Source: Aphanomyces cochlioides (Eukaryota > Oomycota > Saprolegniomycetes > Saprolegniales > Verrucalvaceae). From it: a stretch of 64,000 nt of DNA. Below the pieces are notes generated by a model that searched no databases, was not told where the DNA came from, and worked only from the letters and a program-made list of their open reading frames with translations. Made by a program: the position numbers and the translations under genes. Below are positions 23,601 to 34,674 of the stretch, one piece after another. Position 1 is the first letter of the stretch; each line of letters opens with the position of its first letter. The stretch is taken from NCBI GenBank assembly GCA_019828595.1, contig JAHQRK010000015.1:1302001-1366000 (forward strand). Reading direction: 5' to 3'.

Positions 23601-26600
23601 CAAGCTCACAGCATTGTTTGATACTGATTGCCCAGTCAATGAACCATCCTCGTCTTGTATCAATTGGAGAACATATTGCTGAGCCGGAATACTGCCCGCG
23701 GCGCAGCTTCTCAGTTCCCAAGTTCCTGCAATATCCAGCTGTAATTGTCCAGTCAATTCTTTGTCTAGTCGCTTGGCCAATTCCATACAAGCCGGCAGCA
23801 GATGCCAGGCAAATTGCGTTCGCCACTGCGATTTCATTTGTGCCAGAGCACTCAACAACGGCACGCTCAGCTGTTCAATGTTGAGGACTTTGTTCGCGTA
23901 ATTGAGAAAAGTTTGGAACATCAAATCTTTGTCCATGGCCATTGCAGGTGTTGAAGGAATCGATGCCTCTGTTGACGTCGACTTTTTTGGCTGGACTGGC
24001 ACGATAGTCACTTGATCATCTCGTTGGTACAATCCAATTGCTGGGTACAAAGTGCCGTATTGAGTGAGCCCATCAAATGCAACACCCCAATCATTATCTT
24101 CATCCAAAAGTCCAAAACTCAATGCACCAGTGTCCGTATTCAAACGAATACGCACAGTACTTCCAGTACTGAAACCATCGCCATAATCACCACGAACTTT
24201 ACTTCGATTGTGCCACAATGCTCGGGTACCAATGAGACCCCAGCCCAGTCGATCACCACCAACGTAGGTTGAGACAGAGGCTTCTCGAGCACAGACACCA
24301 AGAAATACGTGACCTTTCTCACATCGATCGAGCCGCACCGCCCACTCATGCAGCCCAGTGTTTGGTGCACATGCGTATGTGGATATAACCATTCCCCACT
24401 GCTTGGCTGTATGCTGTTTAGCACTCTGGTTATTCTCCACAAGTGTTAGTGTTTCTGCGCATCTTGTCGGGTCAAATTCAAGAGCTGTAGCCACTTCAAC
24501 TCCTGAAACGTGGAACATGCCGTCTTGGAGAGAACGCAACAAAAGTAAACGGGGATTGTCAGGTGAAGCAGCCACCAGCGGCGCATGGGAGTATGCAGAT
24601 GGTAAATTCACTGCAGGCTCATGCACACGGCGAAGGAGAGCGTCGACAAGTGGAGGCAGTTGGTTCCAAATTTGTTGGACTGCTGCTTGCTCTTTATCGT
24701 AGACTTGCTGGTAGAGCTCCATCACCTATTTTCACGATGAGGAGATATTTTCTCAAGTCAAGCCTACATTTTCGAGATGCAAATCAGCAGCACTCAGAGG
24801 GGTTCGCTCGGGAGCAACCAGTTGGCAATATTCAGCTACGGCTTGCAAAGTGCATTCACCACTCTTAAGTGCATCTCTTAGGGTAGCTGGAGCACAAGAA
24901 AGAAATGGCTTCGAGACAGTTTGGAGCATTGAGTCATCCACTCGAGTCAGATCAGGAGTTCGGAGTGGCACGAAAGGTAGCGCTAAATCTGGTAGAGCTA
25001 ACCGTGTGCACAGAAGATCCAACTGGTAAGAAAGGAGTGGACTTGGATGAGTGGAGGCTTGCTCAAGTAACGACATTAGCAATTGGTGTCGATCGCCATG
25101 TTGTGGATAAAAATGGGCAATCCCTCGAGCCCAAGTAACTAGTGCTTGTTCCTGAATATGATCAAGGTACTGTTGTGCCATGGAGTGGTTTGACGACATA
25201 GGGGACGCTGAAACAAACTGTTCAACGATCTGCTTCAGCGCTATTAGAACAGGATTTGGATGTGTGATGGAATGACCCAAGCCAACCGAGGCTGGAGCGG
25301 TACCAACAACATCAACGTGAAATAAGTGCAGTTCCAATGCGTGCAAAAGGATTAAATGGCTGCAACTGATAACCTAAATAAATTGAGAAATGAGATCATT
25401 GAGAACACCATACCACGTGCTCAAAGTCAGAGGTCGGGGGAGCGACATGAGCCAAATTGGAGTGCAAAAGAAGAAAAGTCAATGGATGGGGAACGATTGG
25501 GCAGTTTGCTGGTAGGACCGATCGCTCGCAACTCTTCAAGTAGCTCTTGCATTCGACGAGAATAGCACCGATACAATACTGCACAATCATGGCTCCATCA
25601 ACAAGGTCAGGTATCGGATCAAATAGAGACCAGACTTCTTCTGGCGAAAATTTTGCAGGAATTGCTTTCTCTTCGAGAGGTGGTGGCTGTTGCTCGGCAG
25701 ATGGAGGTTCCTTTAATCCAACTTCTGGAGATAATGATAAGGCAATAGCTCGAGCCATGAGCACCTCTTCGTCAACGCCTTCATCCATGGGAATATTCAA
25801 GCTCATTTGGTCTACAAGTCTTTCTTCCTCTTCTTCCATGGCGTTTTTTTCTTCAAAACGACCCAATCGGGAACGTAATGCTGCCAATGGGTCTAATTGA
25901 CCTTCCAATTCCATCACGCTGCTCATGAAATCCATCGACGCTTCTGTGGGACTTTTTTCTTCCTTAGCCTGTGGCGGTGGTATTGGAGCTGCATGACCAC
26001 TCAACAATTGCAAATGAGATCGCACTGGAATTTGTAATGAGCTCCACGGATATGACGATACGACTTTAATCACTAACAGAAGTGCTTGAATAGATCGATC
26101 TGCAACAGCTCGGGCGATAAATCGAGCCAAATTCAACGCAGTCTCTTCAGCCGAAAGCGGTGCTAGCGAAAAATCTGGCTGGTACATGCTGGTCTCGGGC
26201 TTTTTACTGGAGCTAGGAGTTTTTTTCTTCTTCTTGCTCCTTTTATCCACTGCCTTTTTTACGGGCTCTTGGCCCGTAACAAGCGGATGGCAAACGATTG
26301 TGCCATATAGCACAGGATCCGTTTCTCTGATCGAACTCAAGAGTGGATGAAAGACACGCGGATCCACAGGGTCTTCCAATAATTGAAAATGAAGCGGTAT
26401 CGAAGGTGGTGTTTCCGTCGGCGGTGGAGGTGGTGGAGGGGCAACCACTTCGTCCGGTTTGTCGTCAGCAGGAATTGACGAGCTGTCGCTATCCATCATA
26501 TCTCGGTCCTCTTCGTTCAATTCAAGATCTCTTGTCGATGGCCGCTCACGGCGATGGCTTCCACCACTTAATGCAAACTCTATATCAGATTTTGCTTCCA

Positions 26601-26948
26601 TGAAGAAGCGTGTAAGTTCCTCAACGCGCTGGCGTCGAGCCGCGTCCGACGAAATTCTCGCATCGTCTTTCTTGCTGCTTGTGCTCGACACCTTTTCAGG
26701 CGTCAATTTGACGCATTCTGCTTTTCCAGTCGTGCTGAGAACCTGGAGCGATTCCGTAGACAAGACGTAATCGCGATCTAAGCATAATGCAGCTAATTCG
26801 GTCTACACATCATCCCTGAGCATGGGACCGACGAGACAAAAAGTGCACGTACCAAGATCCTTTCAGATCGGCTGTCCGTTTCATCTTGAAGTAGTTCTGA
26901 CGGCCCATTTACAAAGCGACCGTCGCGCTCGCCGTCTGGTGCCTTCAT
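14673..26948 (-). CDS. Giant HECT-type E3 ubiquitin ligase with UIM, SPRY, UBA and MIB/HERC2 domains
   Basis: A multi-exon gene of about 12.3 kb, roughly 3,700 residues. The first exons are 26948-26853, 26802-25414, 25373-24768, 24725-23024, 22983-22683 and 22640-22148, all in phase; later exons were followed only by reading frame. Domain order by genome position: acidic, poly-Pro N-terminus with a UIM (DEEVLMARAIALSLS) near 25750; SPRY near 24560-24050; two UBA-like segments near 20720-20290 (MMEMGFPREW, LSEMGFPVTW); SPRY near 20080-19680; MIB/HERC2 near 18250-18030 (VMRGPNWKWRDQDGG); SPRY near 17560-17080; HECT from about 16050 (GEGVNDYGGPYRAVFEQI). The catalytic Cys is in HAQTCFFSLSLP close to 14820. 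HECT enzymes accept ubiquitin on this Cys before passing it to substrate. The layout resembles HERC1/HECTD4-class ligases. No disabling change was seen. Confidence 0.88.
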
Positions 26949-27909
26949 CAAAGATCTTCTTCCTGACCGCTCTCTTCTAACCTGTCCAATTGAATATACC
27001 TGTCAAAATGCATATTTTCCTTATCGATACAATAATCAAGTTCATATTGGCCATGTCCCATATTAACATAACGAAAAGAAAGCCGCATAAGGTCTTATTG
27101 ACTAATTTTCAAGAGCCAAAAGAGACCTTCGGCATGACAGAGCTAAGTTCACGCAGCGTGTGAGCTTCCGGCGTCGTGTTTCTCAATAGCTGCCTCGAGA
27201 TTCATAACCAGGAGCAAAACATACACTAAATTAGGTACATCTAGGAGTTGACCTAATTCAAGACAATAATTGTTTTAGTGGTACTAAATTGTCAATCGGG
27301 GGGAAACAAATGCCTCGCGAAGACAGTCCAAGAAAATAGTGCTTAGCGCTTGCGCTCCGGCCTTTACCAATATGTGAATAGTTGCCTCTTCAGCTTATGA
27401 CGAAGTAGGTGAAAGGACCAAGCTTGACAGTGGCAGTTATTCACGCAACGACCCAACAACAATCACTACCTAAATAGATTGCAATATGCGATTCTATTCG
27501 AGCCTGGCGTTGCTAATTTTTGAGTGCCAAGCAAGAGTTGCTATAAACCCTCTGGCTATCCAAACGGTCTTTTTGCAATGCTTTAGTCTGGAGCAAATCG
27601 CTGTTGCGACTACAGGACGTCCAACTGTATTTACCCCGATCTCATGAAGCGAGGAGTACGGTTGCAAACCCAACTTTAGGCATCCCCACCGATAAATTCA
27701 CATATTTGGTGAGCGCTAAGCACTAGGCCCGAAGTTATATGACCCTGAAGGGTGCAGACCGCATCGCCTGGTAAGGTTGGGATTTAGTAATACTAAACTA
27801 GAGCTATATATAGTGTTCATACTAATTCCAGTGGAAAGAAGTCCAGGCAGGATATGATTCAGGTCGTCGCTCATATCGAAATTCGATTCGATCCGCGACA
27901 GTCAACGAC
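26949..27909. other. Non-coding gap containing a candidate MITE
   Basis: About 960 bp without a plausible coding frame. It holds the promoter side of the HECT gene, a perfect 8-bp inverted pair (AATTAGGT and ACCTAATT) near 27230-27260, and the inverted-repeat element described at 27339-27723. Confidence 0.5.
27339..27723. mobile_element. Candidate non-autonomous inverted-repeat element (MITE, TA flanked)
   Basis: The ends are GTGCTTAGCGCT and AGCGCTAAGCAC, a perfect 12-bp inverted pair. A weaker second match follows inside (ACCA-ATATGTGAAT against ATTCACATATTTGGT). Both ends are flanked by TA (27337-27338 and 27724-27725), as expected for Tc1/mariner-like target duplication. The 385-bp interior has no coding frame. 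A TA dinucleotide flank can occur by chance, so the call rests on the paired ends. Confidence 0.5.
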
Positions 27910-28254
27910 ATGGTGGTGGATATCGCGGTCGAGTATGCGCTTTCGCATCCTTTCTTGATCCTTTTGGCTCTCTTTTTCGCTGCATTCGTCTCGAGTGGAG
28001 CTGTGAGGCGTGCTCTCTTTGTTGGAACGACGTACGTGACGCTCAGCCTGTGGTATCAATACCGTCAGTTGACCAAACCGAAGCGACCACCATCGTCTTC
28101 CTCTTCGTCAACAACCACCCCGCCGACTTCGTTGCGAAAATCCTCGGAAGATACCAGCGAACGCTCGGTCACAACAGACGACGGATCGTCCTCTGAAGCT
28201 GCATTCAAGCCCTCGTCGATCAAACGCACGAAACCGCGCAACTGGGCCGACTAA
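27910..28254 (+). CDS. Small single-pass membrane protein, unknown
   Basis: A single exon gives 114 residues. One hydrophobic helix spans about residues 12-35 (HPFLILLALFFAAFVSSGAV), followed by a second weaker hydrophobic patch (GTTYVTLSLWYQY). The rest is a Ser/Thr/Pro/Lys-rich hydrophilic tail (PPSSSSSSTTTPP) that looks disordered and phosphorylatable. No family is recognised. The base and codon composition matches neighbouring genes and the frame is isolated, so it is probably real, though short. Confidence 0.55.
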   Translation: MVVDIAVEYALSHPFLILLALFFAAFVSSGAVRRALFVGTTYVTLSLWYQYRQLTKPKRPPSSSSSSTTTPPTSLRKSSEDTSERSVTTDDGSSSEAAFKPSSIKRTKPRNWAD

Positions 28255-28513
28255 GTTCAATTTTGTTGGCAATGTCCATCCTTCATAGAGACGATAATGC
28301 AACTCAAGAAAACTTTTTGCATTTCTAAGGTTTTTTTCGGCACTTAAGAGTCTTTACGAGCTGCCTAGCGCGGCGTTTCTATCGTCAGATTCCTGCGGCC
28401 AGCATTTCGAGCTGTATCAAATCGAGAGGCAGTAACACCACAGGAGCGCGATAAAGTGACTTCGCGATCGACGAATGCTTTGAGCACACTCAAGATGCAA
28501 TAAAAGACTTCGT

Positions 28514-29444
28514 TTATTCACCTTTTCGGACTCTAGATTGCTTTAAAGTGGCTGACGTCCTTCGAAGTAGAGGCGTTCGCTCATTAAAGGATCGATCGCT
28601 GGTATCAGGAGCTCGCATGAGGTATCTCCACTTGCTCCAAATGCGAGATTGCCAAATAAGAAGGCCAACCAGCGCAACGAAAGTTATACTCGATGACGTT
28701 GGCTTGTAAAAGTTGTATTGAACCCACGAGACGACAGCTAGCTCGGCAAGGAAGAGAGTGACGCCTGCAACTTTGTCATGAACATGGACATCAAGCCTTT
28801 TTTTACCGGTTCGAAAGAGAATGTAGCCGACCTGCCAGTCGCTTTCGCATTTCCGAATCCACCATATATCAAATGGAGACTTGACTTCAATCTCAGCGTC
28901 TTCGAGCAGCTTGACGTCATATTCCAAGTCGTGAGCGCAGTATCGTGTAATGGCTAGCTGGAGTACTGTGCACATAATGAGGGAAAGCATCATGCAGCAG
29001 ATCTAAACCTTGAAATCACGACAAATTGGAACTATTCTTTCATACCGTGAGGGCTGACGTGACGCCATAAACCCAGAGAAGATTCAAGTCAATCCCGTCG
29101 GGAATATTGACATTGATGATCGAAACGAGTGCAAAGCCTCCTAATTCCGCCGCGAGTTCTGAGATCGCTGATAGATGATCTGCTCGTGTGTCTGCTTGTC
29201 GTTGTTCGTTGTCGAGCTTGGCCTACGGGGATGTCGTCAAAAGACGTAGGAGTGAATCTACATAGATTTTTTCTCGTCGAATGTCCTGCTGCCGCCACTC
29301 CCATTCGCGCTGCAAGTCGTCTGTCCGCCACTGCCGCTCCTGGTGCCGATGCTCCATGTCTTCCTTGCGCCATACTGCTTCGTTATTCTTGTCGTAGTTG
29401 CTAATCAAGCTATCAACGACCAACTCGGTCAGGAACGACGCCAT
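28514..29444 (-). CDS. Orai-like store-operated calcium channel
   Basis: Three exons (29444-29262, 29222-29046, 29002-28514) encode 282 residues. The order is a highly charged N-terminal helix (RHQERQWRTDDLQREWEWR), TM1 with GGFALVSIINVN, TM2 with TICCMMLSLIMCTVLQLAIT, TM3 with GVTLFLAELAVVSWVQY and TM4 with TFVALVGLLIWQSRIW. TM1 and TM3 match the Orai signature, including the TM3 glutamate. Orai proteins form hexameric plasma-membrane calcium channels opened by ER calcium loss. The residue aligned with the Orai1 selectivity-filter glutamate appears to be Asn98. A loop with DIWWIRKCESDWQVGYILFRTG between TM2 and TM3 is longer than in animals. Confidence 0.75.
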
Positions 29445-31234
29445 CGATCCGCCACACTTTGGAGTGCGTCGAATCGGATTTGGCCAATCGTGAAGTTGCC
29501 AAAGTCGGCTTTTGATTGGTCCAAAAAAGATATAACACGTCTTTTCATCCCAATATCAACTCTAAAGTACGATAGGTACAGCACTGTTTCATAATACTTT
29601 CGACATATTCAATGACACTTTTGGTGCCAGATACACTTTAATTGGTTAAAATGAGATAAGAAATAGAGTTTATTGCTTATGATTATGATTTGGATATTCG
29701 TCGAATTAAAGCTTTGTTCAAATTTGCGCTTGATACGTGGATGCGAGCTCAGGCACTGCTTTGGTATGTTCGAGCTCAATTTAAGCAGCTTGTGTATGAA
29801 TTTATTGAGAACACTTTGGACTAAAAATGCCTGGAGAGTTGTAAAGTTCTCCAAGACATTTTTTATTGATTCCACAAGGAGAATGAACACTATACACATA
29901 CTCACTGCGAATCTGGCTGCTCCACGTGAAAAGATTCAAACTCAAGGAAAAGAATTATACCAAAGATATCCTTTGACGCCATCGTGAGCCAGCTCTTCCG
30001 TGCGTTGACGACTAGCATCGAAGCTGTGGCTCGCTGTCTAAATGAGAAAGAGACTGATTTGAGACTTATGAAGTCATCTAATAATGCCATGGAACCGATG
30101 ATAAACAATAGAGAAGAAGACTTCGCGTTTGTTAAACTAAAGCAATGTCATTTATTTATAATGTGCATGGCCGCGAAGCATTAAATTAGTTGCTGTAATA
30201 CTTTAGGACGTCATAAGTAATATGAAGCATAAAGTAAAACGCACCCATTTGCGTGTTTGACAGTCTACGGTAGTTTCCCCAACGTGAAGGACGTTTTTAC
30301 GCGTGGGTGCTCTGTGTCTTCTGCTTGTTAAATGTCTTTGAAGTTACAATTGCGTTCGCGTAGGATCAAAACGACTCCTTCGCGGTTGTGTTGCCGCGAC
30401 TCCATGGTGTACATTGATTGGAACTGGTGCAGGTTGAAAATGATCCCATGGAGAGTCACTAGGTCTTGAAATTCTACGATATCAACCTGGAGATTTACAG
30501 TACATGCAAGTTGAGAGCGCCATCAAATCGAAAATCTAAGTCATACCTCTAAGCCATGTATTGACATGGACTATGGCAAAGATAAGAGGGGCGGAGAGTA
30601 TGCTGTAGATGCTTTGTTCAATATTTTCATGCCTGCACTCCATCTGCGGGCCGTTGCATATCAAAACAAAAAATTGGCACTGTAGAAGCCATCAAGAAGG
30701 ACGTCAGCGATGAATGCGCTAAGAAACTTTGCTTGTGCGACTTAGGAATGACAGGGTATCGCACTATCGGGGGTTGTGCCATTTCGAAGTGCTAAGTCGG
30801 CATCCACTCGAGTGTTCCCACGACAGACGCATCCAGGATAAGTTATCGTGGCTTTTCTAATATTTTGGGTGCCCTCATGAAGCTGCCACGAAGATTTTGG
30901 TCATCTATTATGTAATCTCTATTTTCCGGATATATCCGGTGACGACTATTCGTCGCAAGATCGTCATCGTAATTGCCTGATTGGCATTTCAACGACAATG
31001 ACTCGAGTAACCTGTCATTCAGTCATTGCATGAGCGTCTGTAGGTTTTAAAAGCTTCCTGTAGCTGTAGCCTTGGTTGTAATTTCATCAGCAACCGAGGA
31101 GAATGTCCATAAATTCTGTAAACATTAAAACAATACGTTGAATTAGTGGATAATAATCAATAATTTATACGAATTTGCGTACTTGATTGGGTTAAATATG
31201 CTATATTTGTATCTTGTCAAAACTCGATTGGTCC
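29445..31234. other. AT-rich region without recognisable genes
   Basis: Overlapping antisense frames near 29609-29987 and 29984-30184 have low-complexity Asn/Ile/Lys-type composition and no domain. The rest (30200-31200) has no frame longer than about 60 codons. A paired TCCGGATATATCCGG box lies near 30929. It may contain decayed transposon or pseudogene sequence that I cannot identify. Confidence 0.4.
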
Positions 31235-32290
31235 ATGAAGACTGGCGTTGTGCTGGCTGTGGCAGCCGCGGCATCGATTGTGTCTGCCACGACAGCAGCA
31301 GCATATGTGTGGTATCGACTTCGCTCGACAGCTTCCAAGCAGGCAAAGGAAGAGCTGAAAGTGCTGGCGAAGACAGAGCGTGAAGGCCGTGTCCGATTGC
31401 AGATTGCACTCGGTGCTGCCCAAGATCGTATTAAGCTCTTGGAAGCATCAGCCAGCAACGACAAGCCAGCGATTCCACTCGTAACATTTCCAACGATTGG
31501 AACAATTGTCTCGCCGTACTCGACACGCAATGGTACTCCTCGCCAGCCTTCTCTCGTGGCGTCGTCCGTGTCAAAATTGGTATTGCACAAACACGTCCCA
31601 ACAACCACACTATTGTCATTGAACGAATTCTCCCATGCCTGGGTCCTCTTTCACTTTCACCAAAACACCAACGTACACAAATCGTTTCAAAAGATCAAAG
31701 GCACGATCAAACCACCTCGATTGAATGGTCAATCTGTTGGTGTTCTCGCAACAAGATCGCCACATCGACCTGCGGCCATTGGTCTATCCCTTGCAAAGAT
31801 TGTCAAAGTCGATGTCGACAATGGATTTGTCTTGTTCCAAGGCCTCGACCTCGTCCATGCCACGCCTATTGTCGACATTAAGCCTTACGTGCCTTTCAGC
31901 GACACCCCAGAAGACCATTTTGTTCCTAAGTGGGTGGGCAAAGAACACGCTGAAGGTGACGAGCCGCTCAAGATCACCCATGTTGTATTTGAATCGTCCT
32001 CGACCGAGTCATCTCTCGAGAGTGCGTACAACGATTGCAAAGCCACGCGAGCCAAGGTGTCAGGCATCGAGCTATACGATTCCTTCGACGCATTCACGTC
32101 CTTCGTCATGGAAAACTTAATGCTCGACATGCGAAGCACCCGCGAGCGCACAGACCCCAAGTTTGACAGCTACCGCGTTACTCTTTGTGATGTCGTCGTG
32201 CAGTATAAAGTCGTAGATGGTCCTGAAGTCCACATCACTGGCGGCTGCGTCCTGACTGAGGACATGGTGCAACCTTTAAACGAAACTTAG
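31235..32290 (+). CDS. TRMO: TRMO/TsaA-like tRNA (adenine-N6)-methyltransferase
   Basis: A single exon of 351 codons. The N-terminus is a membrane-anchor-like helix (GVVLAVAAAASIVSATTAAAY) followed by a short coiled coil. The TsaA-like domain begins near residue 93 with TIGTIVSPYSTRNGTPRQP and continues with EFSHAWVLFHFHQN, GVLATRSPHRPAAIGLSLAK and GLDLVHATPIVDIKPYVP. These motifs are diagnostic of the SAM-dependent TRMO/YaeB family, which adds the N6-methyl group to t6A37 in threonine-type tRNAs. The start is the ATG at 31235; an upstream in-frame TTG is less likely. The membrane-anchor N-terminus is unusual for the family and suggests ER or mitochondrial-surface location (inference). Confidence 0.9.
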   Translation: MKTGVVLAVAAAASIVSATTAAAYVWYRLRSTASKQAKEELKVLAKTEREGRVRLQIALGAAQDRIKLLEASASNDKPAIPLVTFPTIGTIVSPYSTRNGTPRQPSLVASSVSKLVLHKHVPTTTLLSLNEFSHAWVLFHFHQNTNVHKSFQKIKGTIKPPRLNGQSVGVLATRSPHRPAAIGLSLAKIVKVDVDNGFVLFQGLDLVHATPIVDIKPYVPFSDTPEDHFVPKWVGKEHAEGDEPLKITHVVFESSSTESSLESAYNDCKATRAKVSGIELYDSFDAFTSFVMENLMLDMRSTRERTDPKFDSYRVTLCDVVVQYKVVDGPEVHITGGCVLTEDMVQPLNET

Positions 32291-32672
32291 AGCTACTTCA
32301 GTGTAATTGCAATATATTCTAAACAACTCCAAATGAATCAATCGTTGTTACGCAGCAATATAAGCCGTGCTTGTGAGTGCCTGGACTAGCATTTCAGACG
32401 AATTTTGCGGGCAAATCCTTGTGCTGGCCGAGTGTAATCACTCGAGACTGTAGTGAACACTCCCACTGTCGACGAGGTCGTCAAGTTGGATATTCTCACC
32501 TCAGCTATGTCTCAACTTGAAATCAAATACAAAACTCAAGATAATCTTGTAGAAATCCTGGTGAGGTGAGATGTTATGAAGGTGGGACAGTTGAATTGTG
32601 TAAAATAAACCAAAGCCAAGTCGTGAACAAGCCCACTGTCTGTCGCTTTGCAACTCCATTTTTCAATTTACG
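32291..32672. promoter_or_regulatory. Upstream region of ABCG copy 1
   Basis: The 380-bp gap between TRMO and the broken ABCG copy has no coding frame. It should contain the TRMO 3' end and the former ABCG promoter. I see no specific motif. Confidence 0.4.
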
Positions 32673-34522
32673 ATGGCGACGACTGAGCAATTCCACGCAA
32701 TTGACACCCCCAAGGAACAATTTGGCCTGGGGGACAAAACGCTCCAGCTTCGAAATGTGCCCAAGCTCTCGATCGAGTGGAAGATAGACGAGTTGTCGGT
32801 CCAAATCAACAAAGGACGTGGTCAAACTGAGACGAAAACAATCCTGAAAAACGTCAACGGCGCTGTCTCTGCTGGCGAATTGGCAGTGATCATGGGTCCG
32901 TCTGGCGCTGGCAAGAGTTCCATGCTCGACATTATTGCAGGACGCAACAAGAATTTTACCGGCCATGTCACGGTGAACGGCCAGCCTTGGAACAAAGCGC
33001 TCAACAAGCGAGCGTGTTATGTCATGCAAGACGTTATTTTTTATCATACGTTGACGGTCGAAGAGCATTTGCAATTCCAAGCGCAGCTCCGTATGGGTAA
33101 GGCATATACTGCCGACGAACGCAACGAACGCGTCCAGTATGTCATTGACGAGTTGGGTCTTCGGAAATGCAAGGATTCTCAAATTGGCAGCGCAACAGTG
33201 CGGGGGATCTCGGGGGGAGAACGCAAGCGCCTAAGTTTCGCCACGGAATTGCTGACCAACCCATCGCTCTTGTTTGTGGACGAACCAACGTCGGGTCTCA
33301 ATAGCTTCATGGCCGAGTCGGTTGTGCAACAAATGCAACAGTTGGCGCAGGAAGGACACACGATCTTGACGACCATCCACCAGACGTCTTCCGACTTGTT
33401 TGCACTCTTTGACTCGTTGTACTTGCTCTCGAATGGCCGCACGATCTACCACGGCAAGGCAGCCGACTCGGTCGCATACTTTGCCTCCATCGGGTATCAA
33501 TGTCCCAACTACATGAACCCGACCGACTACTTCATGAAGCAAATCATCCAACTCGATCCTGAAGCCACGAAACGAGTGGAAGGCATGGTTTTTCTCTGGA
33601 GCGACAACGAAGCCACCACTTTCAAGCCGACACCTGACTTTGCGTCCAAGGAAGAGCTTGCAAACTACACAGACTCACGATTGAGTACTTGGAACCAGTT
33701 TGCTGTGCTTTGTAAGCGCAACATTACTCGTCTTGTCAGGGACCAAATGGCATTTCGAGCTCGTTTCTTCCAGAGCATTTTCATCGCAATTGTTGTCGGC
33801 CTGATCTACCTCTAGCTTGACATGAGCCAAAAAGCCGTGCAGAGTTTCTCCGGAGTGCTTTTCTTCATGACAATCAACCAAGTGATCGGCCCATCCAACG
33901 CTGAATTCCTCGGAGTTCCACTTGAGCTGCCGATCATGGCGCGTGAGTACAACGGCGGAGTGTACAGCACATCGATCTGGTTCATCGCGAAGAACATCAG
34001 CGAGCTTCCGATCCAAATCATCTTTCCGCTGGTTTTTCTTCTTCCGTTCTACTTCATGGTTGGATTCGGTGCGAGTGACGCTGGACTCTTTTTCACGTTC
34101 TATGGCTACATGGTGCTTCTCAACTCAGCAGCGACAGGGCTTGGTTACATGGTCGGTTGCATGGTCCGCCGCGTCAACTTGGCTCCAATCATCGGCGTTG
34201 TGATTGTGTTGCCGCTCATTCTTTTTGGCGGTCTCTTCATCAATACCGACGACATGCCAGACAATTATATCTGGTTGGAAACATTTCACCACTCAAGTTT
34301 GCCTACCGTGGTCTCATGCGAGCTTTCTGGTCGACTATCACGACGATTCCATGCTCCGCAGACGTCGCCACTTGTGTGCACTCGGGATTCCAAGTCCTAC
34401 AAAACAATTCTCTCGACATAGCTTCGGTTGCTGTTGATGTTGTTGCTCTCCTTGGAATCAATTTTGGCTTTCGATTGCTTGGAATGATCTTTCTCGCGAG
34501 AAGTGTTGCCCAGCGCGATTAA
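32673..34522 (+). pseudogene. ABCG half-transporter, copy 1, broken
   Basis: This copy aligns along its length with the intact genes at 54838 and 57778. It keeps Walker A (GPSGAGKSS), the signature VRGISGGERKR, Walker B (LLFVDEPTSGLN) and six membrane helices. The Walker B/D-loop Asp of the intact copies is Asn here, and the Pro-Ser of the H-loop region is changed (HQTSSDLF). Two lesions truncate it: an in-frame TAG at 33813-33815 at the first membrane helix, where the intact copies read Gln, and a one-base loss near 34281 inside the last third. The N-terminal 380 residues could still be made as a free nucleotide-binding domain, but not a transporter. Confidence 0.88.
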
Positions 34523-34674
34523 GAGCATGACGAATCGTGTCAATAATATGTTTTTGCATTAGACTTCATAACACTCAATAAACGATCTAAACTTTTTCGT
34601 CAGTTAGCGCAGTTGACAGTCTCAATGACGTACCATATTCACCTGAAGAAGAGTAGATGTAGATAGCTTACCCC

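Noticed and set aside
29609..30184. Antisense pair of ~100-codon frames
   Set aside because: Low-complexity AT-driven composition and no recognisable motif.
33822..34522. A separate membrane-domain gene downstream of the ABCG copy 1 stop
   Set aside because: It is colinear with the membrane half of copies 2 and 3 and is itself frame-shifted near 34281, so it is the remnant of the same gene.
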